A stretch of DNA of 64,000 bases from Polyodon spathula (GCF_017654505.1 NC_054548.1:28928796-28992795), one strand, 5' to 3'; counted from the stretch's first letter, positions 22,200 through 33,660 are shown. Notes: generated by a model not told the origin, from the letters alone. Made by a program: numbers and translations.

Positions 22200-22900
22200 A
22201 GGCTGGCAGCCTCAGACCCCATTCATGGCACAACAGCTTCAGGCCTTGCTGGACAAGTGCGCCATTCGTCTCGTAGATCCTACCTCTCTCGGAGAGGTTT
22301 TCTACTCAAGATACTTTTTATTACCGAAGCGGGACAGTGGCTTTCAGCCCATCCTGGACTTGCTGTTTCTAAACTGGTTTCTAAAGCAGAAGTCACATAC
22401 TCCAGTCTGTCTGACTGGGCAACTGGTTCACCACGGTGGACTTACGGGATGTGTATTTTCACGTTCCCATTCGTCCACTGCATAGGAAATATCTCTGCTT
22501 CGCCTTTCATGGCAACACGTACGAGTTTTCGTGCTGCTGTATGGCCTCTCCCTAGCTCCCTGTACATTTTCAAAGTGTGTAGATGCTATCCTCACCCCCT
22601 TGCAGCTGCCAGGAGTCCGAGTGATGAATTACCTCGACGACTGGTTGATCTGTTCCCAGTCATGGGAGGGAGCAGTGGCCCACACAGCGCTAGTCATGGA
22701 GCATCTAGTGTGGCTGGGCCTCACCATCAACAATGCCAAGAGTCGACTGACGCCAGCGCAGTTGATAACGTATGTGGGGCTCTGTCTGGATTCCACCATG
22801 ACGCACGCATACCTGTTGGATGACAGGGTAGCAGCTTTAAAACACCACCTCACCCTGTTTTGCAGGGATCGTGCCAAAAGCTTTTGGGTCTGAGCAGTAT
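22200..22900 (+). pseudogene. DIRS reverse transcriptase
   Basis: Reading across frames recovers the RT fingers and palm: FTTVDLRDVYFHVPIRPLHR (first catalytic Asp, in the VDL motif), KYLCFAFHGNTYEF, then VLLYGLSLAPCTFSKCVDAI, VRVMNYLDDWLICSQS (catalytic YLDD box at about 22626-22650) and LVWLGLTINNAKSRL. The sequence YLDDW with LGL.IN..KS is characteristic of DIRS and related RTs, as distinct from Gypsy (YxDD with 'F.DDILI'). There are at least two frame changes (near 22480 and 22520) and a TGA at 22891-22893. Downstream DRAKSFW continues into the RNase H connection. Confidence 0.88.
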
Positions 22901-23089
22901 CAGCCATCGAGCTGGGTGTTTTATGCATGTGCCCGCTGCAGGCGTAGCTCAATACGTTGGTTGCTTCCCAAACGCGACAGGCACCGTCGGCTGACAGTCT
23001 GTCTCGCATGTACAGTGGCCCTGCACTGGTGGAGGATTCCCTCTCACATGCGCCAAGGAGTCTGAATGGGGGTGGTTTACACCCGCTGA

Positions 23090-23565
23090 GCAGTGACGAC
23101 GGACGCCTCCAACTCCAACCCATCAGAGTGGTGGTTCCACCCTCAGGTAGTGGAGCGCATTTGGGAACGTTTCGGGAAGGTGCAGGTCGATCTCTTTGCC
23201 TTGGCGGAGATGACACACTGCCCCCTATGGTACTCCCTCCACCGCTGTGGCGGTCCACTCGGTGTCAACTCCCTAGCCCACGTATGGCCCAGAGCGCTCC
23301 TTTACACGTTCCCGCCTCTGCCTTTGCTCTCGGCCTTTCTCGAGAAGGTCTGTTCGGAGAAGGAGTCCGTTCTCCTTGTGGCCCCCAGGTGGCCCAGGAG
23401 AATCTGGTTTTCATCCCTGTGCCAGCTACTGAACGGCCCACCCTGGGAAATCTCGCTTCGCTGGGATCTTCTCAGTCAGACGAGAGGCACACTTTGCCAC
23501 CCAGAGCCAGACAGGCTCCAGCTATGGGTCTGGCCCCTGAAAGGGACCGCTGGTCAGCCTTAGGG
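23090..23565 (+). pseudogene. DIRS RNase H / post-RT domain
   Basis: VTTDASNSNPSEWWFHPQVV corresponds to the end of the RNase H and its DAS motif. PQVVERIWERFGKVQVDLFA followed by THCPLWYSLHR and LAHVWPRALLYTFPPLPLL is the block between RT/RNase H and the recombinase in DIRS-like elements ('.VDLFAS..NTHCP.W'). SVLLVAPRWPRRIWFSSLCQ and LLNGPPWEISLRWDLLSQTR follow. In some DIRS elements a DNA methyltransferase-like domain occupies this area; I cannot claim its motifs here. The reading frame is open for about 157 codons. Confidence 0.75.
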
Positions 23566-24640
23566 CTTTCAGATGTGGTTGTGGGTATGCTGCAGAATGC
23601 TAGGGCGCATTCCACTAGGTCACTGCATGACTGTAAGTGGAAACGGTTTCAAGATTGGTGCCGTTCTAACGGTCATGATCCAATCTCCTGTCCCATGCCC
23701 ACCATCTTGCAGTTTCTGTAAGATCTGCTTGAGGCTGGTAGATCACCTTCCACACTGAAGGTTTACCTAGCGGCTATTTCTGCTTGTCATGCCCCCGTTG
23801 ATTCTATGTCCCCAGGTATGCATTTTTTGGCTAACCAATTTCTCAGAGGCGCTCAGCAATTGCGTCATCCTAGGAGGGCCCCTCTCTCCATGTTGAGCCT
23901 TGAGATTGGCCATGTTTGAGCCTCATGCAGGCCCCGTTTGATCATATACACTCCATCGAGTTGAAGCATCTGTCCATGAAGACAGCCTTCCTCTTGGATA
24001 TCACCTCCGCAAAGTGGGTTAGTGAGCTGCAGGCGCTGTCTGTGCATAGCTTCTGTATGCATATTTGGGATGATGGTAGCAGAGTGTCACTGCGTGCAAA
24101 CCCTGTTTTTCTCCCCAAGATGGTTACAGCCTTCCACATGAATCAATCTGTGGAACTGGAGTCTTTCCATCCTCCTCTGTTTGCGAACGACGAGGATAGA
24201 AAGTTGAACCTTTTCTGCCCAGTTTGGACATTGAGATGTTATGTAGATAGGACAAGAGCGCTGCATCAGTTTGACCAGCTCAAAATCTGCCGTGGAACAT
24301 GAACCCTGGGACAGCCCCTTTCAAAGCATCGGCTGTCGCATTGGATTGTGGACACAGTCTTGTCTGCGTATGATAGTGCTGGCTTACCCCCACCTGGGCG
24401 GATAGCCGCACATTCCACGAGAGGTGTGGCTACGTCATGGGCCCTCTTCTAAGGTGCCTCCACGGCTAAAATTTGCGATGCTAACTGGGCTATACCTTTG
24501 CCAGGTTCTACCACCTGAATGTGGTTGTTCCCTTGTGGGCACTGTGGGCACTAGGGTCCTTGAGGTTGCATGCTCACGCCGCTGACCTTGGTCAGGCAGG
24601 ACTTATCATCCCTCATATGCTGGCATTCTTTTCTACCTAG
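23565..24640 (+). pseudogene. DIRS tyrosine recombinase
   Basis: Core-binding domain: VVVGMLQNARAHSTRSLHDC, KWKRFQDWC, then STLKVYLAAISACHAPVDS, FLANQFLRGAQQLRHPRRAP and SMLSLEIGHV (stop). Catalytic domain: HIHSIELKHLSMKTAFLLDI, TSAKWVSELQALSVH (normally the catalytic Arg sits in 'SAKRV.EL'; here it is Trp), PVWTLRCYVDRT and RIAAHSTRGVATSWALF, the HxxR motif (H-S-T-R) near 24408-24437. The Tyr-bearing segment ('W....TF..FY') is damaged after AKICDANWAIPLPGSTT. There are stops and frame changes at about 23720 and 24450. With the first Arg substituted and the Tyr region scrambled, the enzyme cannot be active. Confidence 0.85.
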
Positions 24641-24670
24641 CAACAGCTCTGGTACACGTTTCCCATAACA

Positions 24671-24775
24671 ATGTTTGGTGGCCGTCTTCGAATTGAAAGG
24701 GAACGCTAGTTTACCTACCGTAAACCTAGTTCCCTGAAAGAGAAGATGGCCACCAACCGCGAGGTCGCTTCAGTC
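24671..24775. repeat. Internal complementary region, palindromic
   Basis: The two arms gtttggtggccgtcttc...agggaacgctagtttac (24673-24712) and gtaaacctagttccctgaaagagaagatggccaccaaac-like sequence (24720-24757) are inverted copies, centred near 24716. The right arm is also the inverted copy of the element's outer right end (24942-24996). In DIRS elements this region templates completion of the circular cDNA. Confidence 0.85.
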
Positions 24776-24792
24776 GACATCACGGTTCCGTC

Positions 24793-24996
24793 GCGAAAGA
24801 GGTTGGTTCTTCCCCTGCATGACAGTTAAGTACCCTCGGGAGGCAGGACCCAGGAGGTCACTGGGGGAAGGGGGCCTATCTGCAGCTTTGATATAGGAGC
24901 TCAGTGACACCACCAATAGGCAGGAGTGTATCACATAATGATGTTTGGTGGCCATCTTCTCTTGCAGGGAACCAGGTTTGCAGTAGGTAAACTAGC
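24793..24996 (+). repeat. Right inverted terminal repeat plus outer extension
   Basis: 24793-24945 pairs with the left terminal repeat. 24942-24996 (tttggtggccatcttctctt, then gcagggaaccaggtttgc and agtaggtaaactagca) pairs with the internal complementary region. Confidence 0.85.
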
Positions 24997-27900
24997 ATTA
25001 TATGTGTTCTTCATTGCTCCACAGGCATATCGGCATCGAATGTCAGGGCTCTCTTGCTCTGAAAGGCATGCTAATGTTTTCCTAAAGCCAGACCAGTGAT
25101 ACAATCAACCAATCAAAGACCTGCATTTTCTCTGCAGCAGTCCAATCACAAGTTAGCTGAGGCGGGACAAACTGTTCTGTTAACTGTAATTTCTGGCCGT
25201 TTTTATGCAGCTGTCCAGTCTGCTGAATGTCGATGTTGCTAATTGTATATAGACTGTTCATTTATTGAATAATCACAGTAGTCTAGAATTAACATTTTAG
25301 GAGCGTATTTAGAATTAATTATTATTCTTATAAAAAAAAAAATATATATCATAACAAAAGAAATCCATTCCGGCGACACTCAAAACCTTACAAATTGGGC
25401 TTAATCACTGGATGAGTAGAATGAATAACATAACGCATTTCTGTGTATTGTGTATATAAAAATGCTTGATTGATGTTTACTTTGCAGGTGAATGAACTTG
25501 TTTCATTTACAAATCAGAGGGTGTGCCACCACAGTAGATTTTATCACGGCACAACGACTTACATAAAAAAAAATAAATAAATAAATCATTCAGAAAAAAA
25601 AAAAAAAAACAGACAGTATCCAAAGACTTTTTTTTATTACTATTTTACTTCAAAAATATACAGCTATTTTGGATCAGCTGGCCTTTAAAGAAACCTATAT
25701 AGTATTTCCTTGTGATACAATACTGTCCGCATTCAATAAAACAGTGGTGTTATCAGTTCATTAATTTGAAAACTCGGCGCCTAGCTAGGGAACCAATTGT
25801 GTATTTGAATGGTCCATATGTATGTGTGCACAATATATTGTGTGGTCTTATCTGCTGTCATATCAGTACATACTGTGGCGACACCAATGATAGCAGCTTG
25901 TCGGGGTAATGCCATTACTAATGGTGACTGTCCATCATTCTGCATTCTCACTTGGCTGTTGTGTGCAGTTGTTATATTGGTAGTGAATGCGCAGATAGTT
26001 TTACAAGGCACAATCAAGATTTGAGAATTGCTCAAACTTCTATATTCCAATGTCTCGTAACTGTTTTGTGCCATTTAGGAATATCTCTCATTTTGTGCCA
26101 AAGCACTATTTTTTTGCGAGGCACACATTTAGAGAGGGAATTGCGCGAAGATCGAAAATTGGGCCCACAATGTTCTGCAGTCTATTGATGGAAAGAATTT
26201 AACAAACTTCATGCCAACAGCAGCAGACCTAGCAAATAACACAGTCTATATTTTTTTTTTCTCAAGTCTGATCACAAGGTTGATGCTACCAGACACATTT
26301 AGCTGATTTAAACATTATGTACCATGATTAATAATGACACTTTTCCACAGCTTCTGATGCTGATTCGTACATTACAGAAGTTACACAGGCACTAGGCTCA
26401 GTAATGAGAGGCTTGTGCTGCTGCTTGGACAAGTTTATGAATGGGTTGTCTAGTCAGATGTCCCCAAAGGTGTCTGCTTATCATCTGTATTTGGACCCTC
26501 TTGCCTCAAGTGGTAATTTTTCTAGGTTGACCAAAATGATTAAAGATGCCCATAGTACCTGAATTTTTGTATCTCTGTTTTAATTTATATACCAGTATGC
26601 CAGTATTTAAAACTCAATTCCTGGTGAAAAAAAAAAAAAAAAAAAAGCTATGCAGTTAACATCAAACCATGTATTCTTATCTCTTAAAAATGAATTTTCT
26701 TCAAGTCGCTTTCTATCTGTAAGGAAGAAAATACGGTATTTAATATTTTTTACAGAAGTAGGTGGTGTAATTTATGTTCACATGTGCAAGTCTATGCAAG
26801 AAAGTTCAAGATACCATACCTTTAATCTGGTTTGGTGTGTGAGCATTATTCTTGGATGTCCTTGACAACTGTATTTCGTTTATTTTTTCATCGATAGAGA
26901 CTTGTAGAATTTTAAAGCATCACTTTATCATTAAGTATTAGTCACAAGCCTAGGTAATGCCTATGTCCAGTGGGTTAAGTTTGATTTCAAAAGTGGGGAC
27001 GTGGGGGACAGTTTTGTATCTGATGCATGCATATTATTCTATCTGAAATAATGAAAAAGCGAGGGGGACATGTACCCTGTGTAAATTACGCCTATGCCTA
27101 TGTCTCAGTTAAGGTGGTTGTACTGTAAAATCTTAACCCCAATTTCACGAGTTTTGTAGGCTTGTGTCGCAAACTTAACAAACAGCCATGGGAATTGAGA
27201 ACTCACATTTCATGTTTATCATGGGGGTTTTGACTTAACTATAGAGGGTTGTACTGCCTTTAAGAAATCACTAATAAAAAACTGCGGGCCTCCATACACG
27301 GCTGTTTAAAGGAAGTCTATGCACAACACCTGGAGTCAGATATTCAACCATCACCATGATAGACATCAAAACAATGAAATGTACTTTACCCAGGTTTACA
27401 TCAAGCTCATCATACTCATTCGAGAGAAACAAAAGCAGGCTTTGACATCTGTCTGACATGCTAGTTGCATGGCTTTTGGCTGTGCATAAGAGTAACTTGC
27501 ACTTTCCGATAATTACCTGTCAAGGAATTTTACTTGTGTTTAACCAACAGAAATAACGTGGTTCAGGAATACATAATAGCTTCATTTAAGAAAATCCATT
27601 CCTGTATTACAGGAAGGGTCCAAACTGAATAGACAGGCAAATTTTTACTGTATGAATACAATAACTTTTATTATTTTGTTTTCATAAAAGCAATGTGTCC
27701 TTTCAATGTTCATATTACTAATACTAATATTATTGTGCAGGTGTAGTTATGGCTTCAACTTCATTTCCATGTTAAACTTTGATTTTCAACCAATAATATC
27801 TTGGGAATGTTCACGGGTACAGTGATGTCCTTTGTGACATTGTCTCTTTTATTCTTTTAAGTCTTTCAATACGATTTTAAAAGATAAATGGGTAGTCCCA

Positions 27901-28080
27901 TTTTTAGCAGGAAAAAACAGTAATACCGACAGTTACAGTTGTTAGAATTTGATTGGATTTGTAGTTTTTCAGTTATTTTTATGTTGAATGTCATTTTTTG
28001 TCCTGTGTACATTTGGGTGTTTGAGAGTTGTGGTTTTCCATCAGATCTGATCAGAAAGTCACATGCCCATAACTCAAGGT
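24997..28080. other. No gene seen; AT-rich
   Basis: Many open frames of 60-97 codons, none with a recognisable domain. It contains an A-rich tract at 25595-25609 and an A-run at 26627-26646. Two CCAAT boxes 30-50 bases apart (about 25107 and 25141) precede a TATA-poor stretch, without a following ORF. Material of unknown origin at 25.8-26.6 kb has coding-like composition in places but is too interrupted to name. Confidence 0.45.
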
Positions 28081-28082
28081 GC

Positions 28083-28238
28083 TGTATGAGAATGCTGCCT
28101 GCTCGGCAGTGGATATTGGTGAGAATGCAGCCTGCTCGGCAGTGGATATTGGTGAGAATGCAGCCCGCTCAGCAGGGGAAATTGGTAAGAATGCTACCCG
28201 CTCGGCAGGGGAAATTGGTGAGAAATTGGTGAGAAGCA
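28083..28238 (+). repeat. 33-bp tandem repeat, about 4.5 copies
   Basis: Units of the form gagaatgctgcctgctcggc followed by agtggatattggt repeat with period 33. The first two copies are nearly identical and later copies carry aggggaaattggt. All units keep frame in + sense (ENAACSAVDIG, then ENAARSAGEIG and KNATRSAGEIG). The array ends where Tc1-derived sequence begins. Each unit contains the inverted motif ctgcc..ggcag. Confidence 0.9.
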
Positions 28239-28548
28239 AGTTTTCTTCAGGACAACCTTGTACTTGGCTTGATTCATGCGCCCTTCACAAAGACGCATCT
28301 GCCTGATTCCAGCCTTGCTGAAGCACCCCCACATGAGTCCAATTTTCAGCTTTGCCTAACACCTGGTAGTCTAATGGTTAGATGGAGACCTGGAAAGGTC
28401 TACAATCCACAGTGTCTCACACCCACTGTGAAATGTGGTGGAGGATCAGTGATGATCTGGGGTGCTTCAGCAAGGCTGGAATCGGGCAGCTTTGGCATGA
28501 ATCAAGCCAAGTACAAGGTTGTCCTAGAAGAAAACTTGCTTCCTTCTG
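28239..28548. repeat. Large inverted repeat inside Tc1 remnant
   Basis: 28239-28335 is the reverse complement of about 28447-28546. Matching strings include ggacaaccttgtacttggct / agccaagtacaaggttgtcc and tgattccagccttgctgaag / cttcagcaaggctggaatc. Arms are about 95 bases with a spacer of about 110 bases. A copy of the transposase-coding segment was duplicated in inverted orientation upstream of itself. Confidence 0.88.
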
Positions 28549-28886
28549 CTCTGACAGTGTTCCCCAACTCTGAGGATTGGTTTTTCCAGCAGGACAATGC
28601 TCCATGCCACACAGCCAGGTCAATCAAGGTGCGGATGGAGGACCACCAGATCAAGACCCTGTCATGGCCAGCCCAATCTTCAGACCTGAACCCCATTGAA
28701 AACCTCTGGAATGTGATCAAGAGGAAGATGGATGGTCACAAGCCATCAAACAAAGCCGAGCTGCTTGAATTTTTGCGCCAGGAGTGGCATAAAGTCACCC
28801 AACATCAATGTGAAAGACTGGTGGAGAGCATGCCAAGACACATGAAAGCTGTACTTGAAAATCAGGGTTATTCCACCAAATATTGA
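28328..28886 (+). pseudogene. Tc1 transposase, C-terminal half
   Basis: HESNFQL (the usual first catalytic Asp of TDESNFQL is His), VKCGGGSVMIWG, FQQDNAPCHTARS (second Asp), WPAQSSDLNPIENLWNVIKR (Glu of the DD34E triad present) and RLVESMPRHMKAVLENQGY to a TGA at 28884-28886. The N-terminal DNA-binding domains are absent and the upstream sequence is the inverted duplication. The triad is incomplete (H-D-E). It is followed by the Tc1 3' region up to tgcagtggtctcttattttt at about 29181-29200, just before a (TA)n tract. It belongs to a different Tc1 family from the 18 kb and 36 kb copies. Confidence 0.9.
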
Positions 28887-29208
28887 TTTCTGAACTCTTC
28901 CTAAGTTAAAACATTACTATTGTGTTGTTTAAAAATGAATATGAACTTATTTTCTTTGCATTATTCGAGGTCTGACAACACTGCATCTTTTTTGTTATTT
29001 TGACCAGTTGTCATTTTCTGCAAATAAATGCTCTAAATGACAATATTTTTATTTGGAATTTGGGAGAAATGTTGTCAGTAGTTTATAGAATAAAACAAAA
29101 AATGTTCATTTTACCCAAACACATACCTATAAATAGTAAAACCAGAGAAACTGATAATTGTTTTGAGAAACTGATAATTTTGCAGTGGTCTCTTATTTTT
29201 TTCCAGAG

Positions 29209-29210
<2 letters not shown>
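28887..29210 (+). mobile_element. Tc1 3' untranslated region and right end
   Basis: Noncoding tail of the Tc1 copy, ending tgcagtggtctcttattttt...ccagagct, the terminal motif of this Tc1 group, and abutting (TA)n at 29211. Confidence 0.75.

Positions 29211-29269
<59 letters not shown>
29211..29269. repeat. (TA)n tract at right end of Tc1
   Basis: About 29 AT units, then acacacacatacaca. It begins at the last base of the Tc1 terminus. Confidence 0.95.
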
Positions 29270-29277
<8 letters not shown>

Positions 29278-29866
29278 TACACATATCCATATAAATTATA
29301 CCATTAAATCAGAGTAGAAAAAAATGTAGTCAAAGATAAACCGATTTAAATTAAAACATAATTCCACCACACAGTGCCTTGTGTTAAGAGCCACCACACT
29401 CTGTTAACTGCAGTTTACAATTTTTTACAGCTTAGAAATATTTTAAATTAAGTTAGGTTCAGCGAGCATCACATTTCCAGTAAGTGCAATCCATCTAATG
29501 GGTTATTTAACATAAAATCCAACATTATTCTTTGTTAGTAACTTGAACTAAAGTTAACTGCAGTTGTCATTTTCACTCATAATGATTTCAATGGGTAATG
29601 AACAAAAACTGTAAAACAATCATCTGCATTTGAAAACAAATATTCAGTTTCAGTCTGAGGTGGTAATAATTTACCAATAATTATTGGCAGTAGCTCTCAA
29701 ATTGGAAATAAATATTGGGGTTCATTTTATTGATCGAGATATGCGGTCATTTTAGTACATAATGTAAAGATCGGAGGGAATGAAAGTTTTCAGCGTTTTT
29801 TAGTGGTTTTTAGGGCTACCTCAATTTTAAAGTAAAAAAATTAAAAATAGTTAAAATTATAGTGTG

Positions 29867-29935
<69 letters not shown>

Positions 29936-32900
29936 CTCTAAAAAAAAAAAAAACCTCTAATATCTAAAGCTTGACTACTTGACATTGGGGTAGGGGTTTT
30001 TGTTGACTATCTCAGAATCTGATGTATTTTTGTGGCTTGTACATTTGATTGTTTGATGGAACATTAAGCAATCACATGGAAGAATGCTGATATCATTTTT
30101 GGAAACAGACTTTTCAGAAAGTTAGGCTTAAACATTGGCCCTGTTAGCAGGGGATATCGGTTCTCTGCAGTCAATTTTCAAAGTTGGTATACTGGTATAA
30201 TGATGAATACATATGTTAACTGTCAAATTGAAACAGTGCTTTGATGTTTCTGACAATCTTTGTAAAGAATATTCATTTCAAGTGATGACTTTGTAACCTT
30301 CAAATTAAATTAGATTTTTTTTTTTTTTTAGAACTGTAGGGTATAATATTATGGACTTAAATTAACTGCATAAATATCAAAGGGCGTCTGAATTGCACTG
30401 TCATTACTGGTGGTTAAGAATTACAGACCACTTAGATATTCAACTTTTTTCTTAATTATATATTAACACTGTCAGAAAGTAAATGGAATGGTATGCATTT
30501 AAATGTTAATCAATTATCTTTGATTTTTATTTATTTTTTAATCTCAAAATTTCGATCTGTAATAGCTATGGCAAAAGTACATTTGAGCACCCTGGTCTGC
30601 AGCACTGAATGCAACCAATCAACATTTCTTATTGCCATTTGTTTATGATTTTAAAGTCAGAAATTACAGGCACCAGTGAGTATTAAAGATACTTTCGTGG
30701 TGACATGACCATACATAGCAGAAGCTACAAGGAGGCGATGCAACAGGTTTGAAAACTGCCAGATCTATACAACTGTTCAAAATTGCTATTGACAAAACTA
30801 TGATCAAGACTGATACTCTTCGTACTGATACTATTCATTTTGGATACTGCTTCACCCTGGTGGACCATGTGCATTGAAGCTGTTCTCTGACTGGTCAATA
30901 ATTGGTCGACAAATCACAAAAAATAGGATTCAATCCTATTTAGTTTGCATTGCTCCAGTTCCGCTCTAGTGCTGCTCATGCATCTGGTTTATCAAAAGTA
31001 TAGGTCCTATTCATTTTGTCACCTCACAGCACAGTTTCGCTTGCCACATTTCTTCGGGTTGGTAGCAACCTTAACTCAGTTGTCAGAACAAACAAATGCT
31101 TGACGTTTAAAATTGAAAGGAGCTTAGCATCGTGAATCAAATTAACATAACAATGTGTATACAAACATGTAGTCAGGCAGTTCTATTCTACATTTTTGTA
31201 GTTAAAATGCTACCTTGCCCACCACATCTCAGTATCTATTTTAAAAGCCTAACTCGAAGCAGCTGAGTTATGGGTGGTATAGCCTTTCCTGATTTTGAAG
31301 CACCACACAATTTTTTTAACAAAGTTTTCTTTTTTCTAATGAATGCTAATTCTATTCCCATCAATTAATAGGTCTCACATTTTCCTATATAAAAGACAAA
31401 CACGATAATACACATGCATTGGATTTTGAAAATGGTGTTGTTTTTTATAAAGCTACTAATGAACTGTATATTCTGCTGCACTTCATCCACATTCTGCTTT
31501 CAGTAAAGGCATTATTATACCACTCCAATAACACTGTAGCTTATTATTATTTTGTTAAAAGAGATGTTCTTTTGACAGAGCATGTCATTCCATGAAAGAT
31601 ACCGCTCTGTGAATTCTACATGTGCATGAAAGTGTCAGTTTGAATAGATATGGGGTTATGAACATATTTTTTCATTCAATAATGACATACTCCATCCTCT
31701 GCAGAGAGATAATACAATTTACAGCAATGGCCAAAAGTTTTGCATCATCCTATTCTAAAGTCGAATGAAACTTGCTGAATAATGGTACATTAACATATGG
31801 AATTTCATACTGCTGTGTATTTTTCCATATACTTATATTGAAAAATGTGACATTCCAAAATCTGAAATGATATTCTGTACTACTATTATGGCTTCTGGTA
31901 GAATTTTGTGATATCATTTTGTAGTTTATTTGATTATAAATAAAAGATGTTGATGTTAAATAAAATATGTGAATTATTTTCATATTGGGTTCTACTGTAG
32001 GTGATGCAACAATGTTGGCCATAGTTGTAGGTATGTAACACGTATACATTTCTCAAGTTTACTTGTTCAATAATCTGTCTTTCCTCAACTAATACTTGGG
32101 TGACATGTCTCTTTGCCTATGACTAATGCAGTGTCAGTTCAGCTACAATGTGCATCACAGTGGCTTGTATTTTAATTGATTAGATTATCATGTTTAAGGG
32201 ATTCAGCACATATTTAAAACATTAAACACAGCAACATTTGGACTATTCCATGAATTATTAACGTGAATAGATGAAAATGGAATTGACAGTTATAAAACAC
32301 AAACTCTGTCCCTTCCAGACATGTATACTTTTTTTTATATTTAGTTCAGTTATTGTATAATCATATTTTGTCAACAATGTGTAGATAATTATATTACTAC
32401 ACCAAATGTTCCTATAATGTTGACTACGCAATATATAAGATCTTATGGCTATTTTTTACAAGACAAAATATGTGACTCTACTATAAAGAAATTGTGTTTA
32501 GAAAGATACCCAGTACAAAAATGAAAGGTGAAATTCTACAGAATGCAAATACAATTCTTGTAAGCTTGGTTGAACATTTTCAATGGTGACAAGTGCTCAG
32601 GGTTTACAATGTGCCCAAGGGGTTTAAATCTGCTGCTCAATATTTTCTACTCAAAAGCAGCCCTAGGGAGTCAGTTCCTAAAAAACCCAGGTAGCACAAG
32701 CATATGGTTTATTAACTCCAAAGTAGAAATGCAATTTATATGTTCACCCTCTTTGACCTTTGACAATAATTTTTCTGAGGCATATTCATGAAGCATTTTT
32801 TTTTTTTTTTACATTGTATTATAACAAAAATAAAGCTAATCCAGGAGTTTCATAGATTTTAAAAGATGAAATAATAATGATGTTATCATTCTGCATATTT

Positions 32901-33119
32901 TATTTTATTTGTATGTACAGTTTTTTCAAAAGTGATTAGAATTAGTATAACACTTCACATGAAAACACAGGGAAACATTTCCTATCCCTGGGGAGGGATG
33001 CACATTTTCCAGGTATAACTAATCATTTCTCTAGCACAGGTTACAGGTTAAACTTCAGTATTCCCAGGATTGGGGAATTGTATCCCTTGAAAAAGGAAAT
33101 GATTCATCAAATTTAATTT
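29270..33119. other. No gene seen; AT-rich
   Basis: Long AT-rich stretch with a (TA)n/(CA)n microsatellite at 29872-29934. Only short open frames lacking domains (for example 99 codons on the minus strand at 31750-32049). Nothing else is recognised. Confidence 0.5.
29872..29934. repeat. (TA)n(CA)n compound microsatellite
   Basis: About 24 TA units followed by seven CA units, then an A-run at 29940-29953. Confidence 0.95.
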
Positions 33120-33120
33120 A

Positions 33121-33570
33121 AAGGGGGTCCCCGAATGGCTCATCTTGTAAGAGCCCTGCCTTGCAACATGCAGGGTGAGTAATACAACCAGAGATCACAA
33201 GTTTGCATCCTAGTTGTGCGATGCAGCCAGTCGTCGCTGGGGGTTCCATGGGGGCGCCACATTGGATTTGGCACTTCCGGGGTTGGGGAGGAGGGATCCG
33301 GCTTAGACTGCTTCTCTTCACCGCTCTGAGATGACCCCTACAGGTCAGGCATGGAGTGAGCTGGGGGGGAGATTTTTTGGGCTGGTCTTTGTCCTCCAGA
33401 GGCCGGTAGCCTGTGGACATCTTCTCTTGAGATCCTGGGTATAAAAAGATGCTGATTGGCCTGTGGGATCAGAGGACACCCACTGAGCCTCAGGTCTCTG
33501 AGCTGTGTGGGGAATCGTCACAGTGAAGAAGAAGAAGAAGAAGAAGAAGAAGAAGAAGAAGAAGAAGAAG

Positions 33571-33601
<31 letters not shown>

Positions 33602-33660
33602 GGACATTGGGAGCAAATTGGGTTAAAAAATAAATTAAAAAAAATAATAATAATTTGAAG
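33121..33660 (+). mobile_element. tRNA-derived SINE with (GAA)n tail
   Basis: Head cgaatggctcatcttgtaag resembles a tRNA D-arm (A-box) and gatcacaagtttgcatcct a B-box about 60 bases later. A body of about 330 GC-richer bases follows (gcgatgcagccagtcg...), then (GAA)n at 33525-33600 and a short A/T-rich end. The composition is sharply different from the flanks. The family is not one I can name. Confidence 0.6.
33525..33600. repeat. (GAA)n microsatellite
   Basis: About 25 GAA units, all purine on the + strand, so it could form triplex DNA. It sits at the tail of the SINE. Confidence 0.97.

Larger units (their letters stand above)
19720..24996 (+). mobile_element. DIRS-type retrotransposon, nearly full length
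   Basis: About 5.3 kb with the hallmarks of DIRS elements: inverted (not direct) terminal repeats, gag-like ORF, RT/RNase H, tyrosine recombinase and an internal complementary region near the right end. The left terminal repeat (19724-19873) and right terminal repeat (24793-24945) are inverted copies; shared strings in matching sense include gatacactcctgcctattgg, gtgtcactgagctcct, gataggccccct and caggggaagaacca. The GC-rich body contrasts with the AT-rich flanks. Every ORF is interrupted, so the copy is not autonomous. Confidence 0.9.

Noticed and set aside
25100..25260. Promoter with paired CCAAT boxes
   Set aside because: No ORF or splice structure follows, and CCAAT pentamers are frequent by chance.
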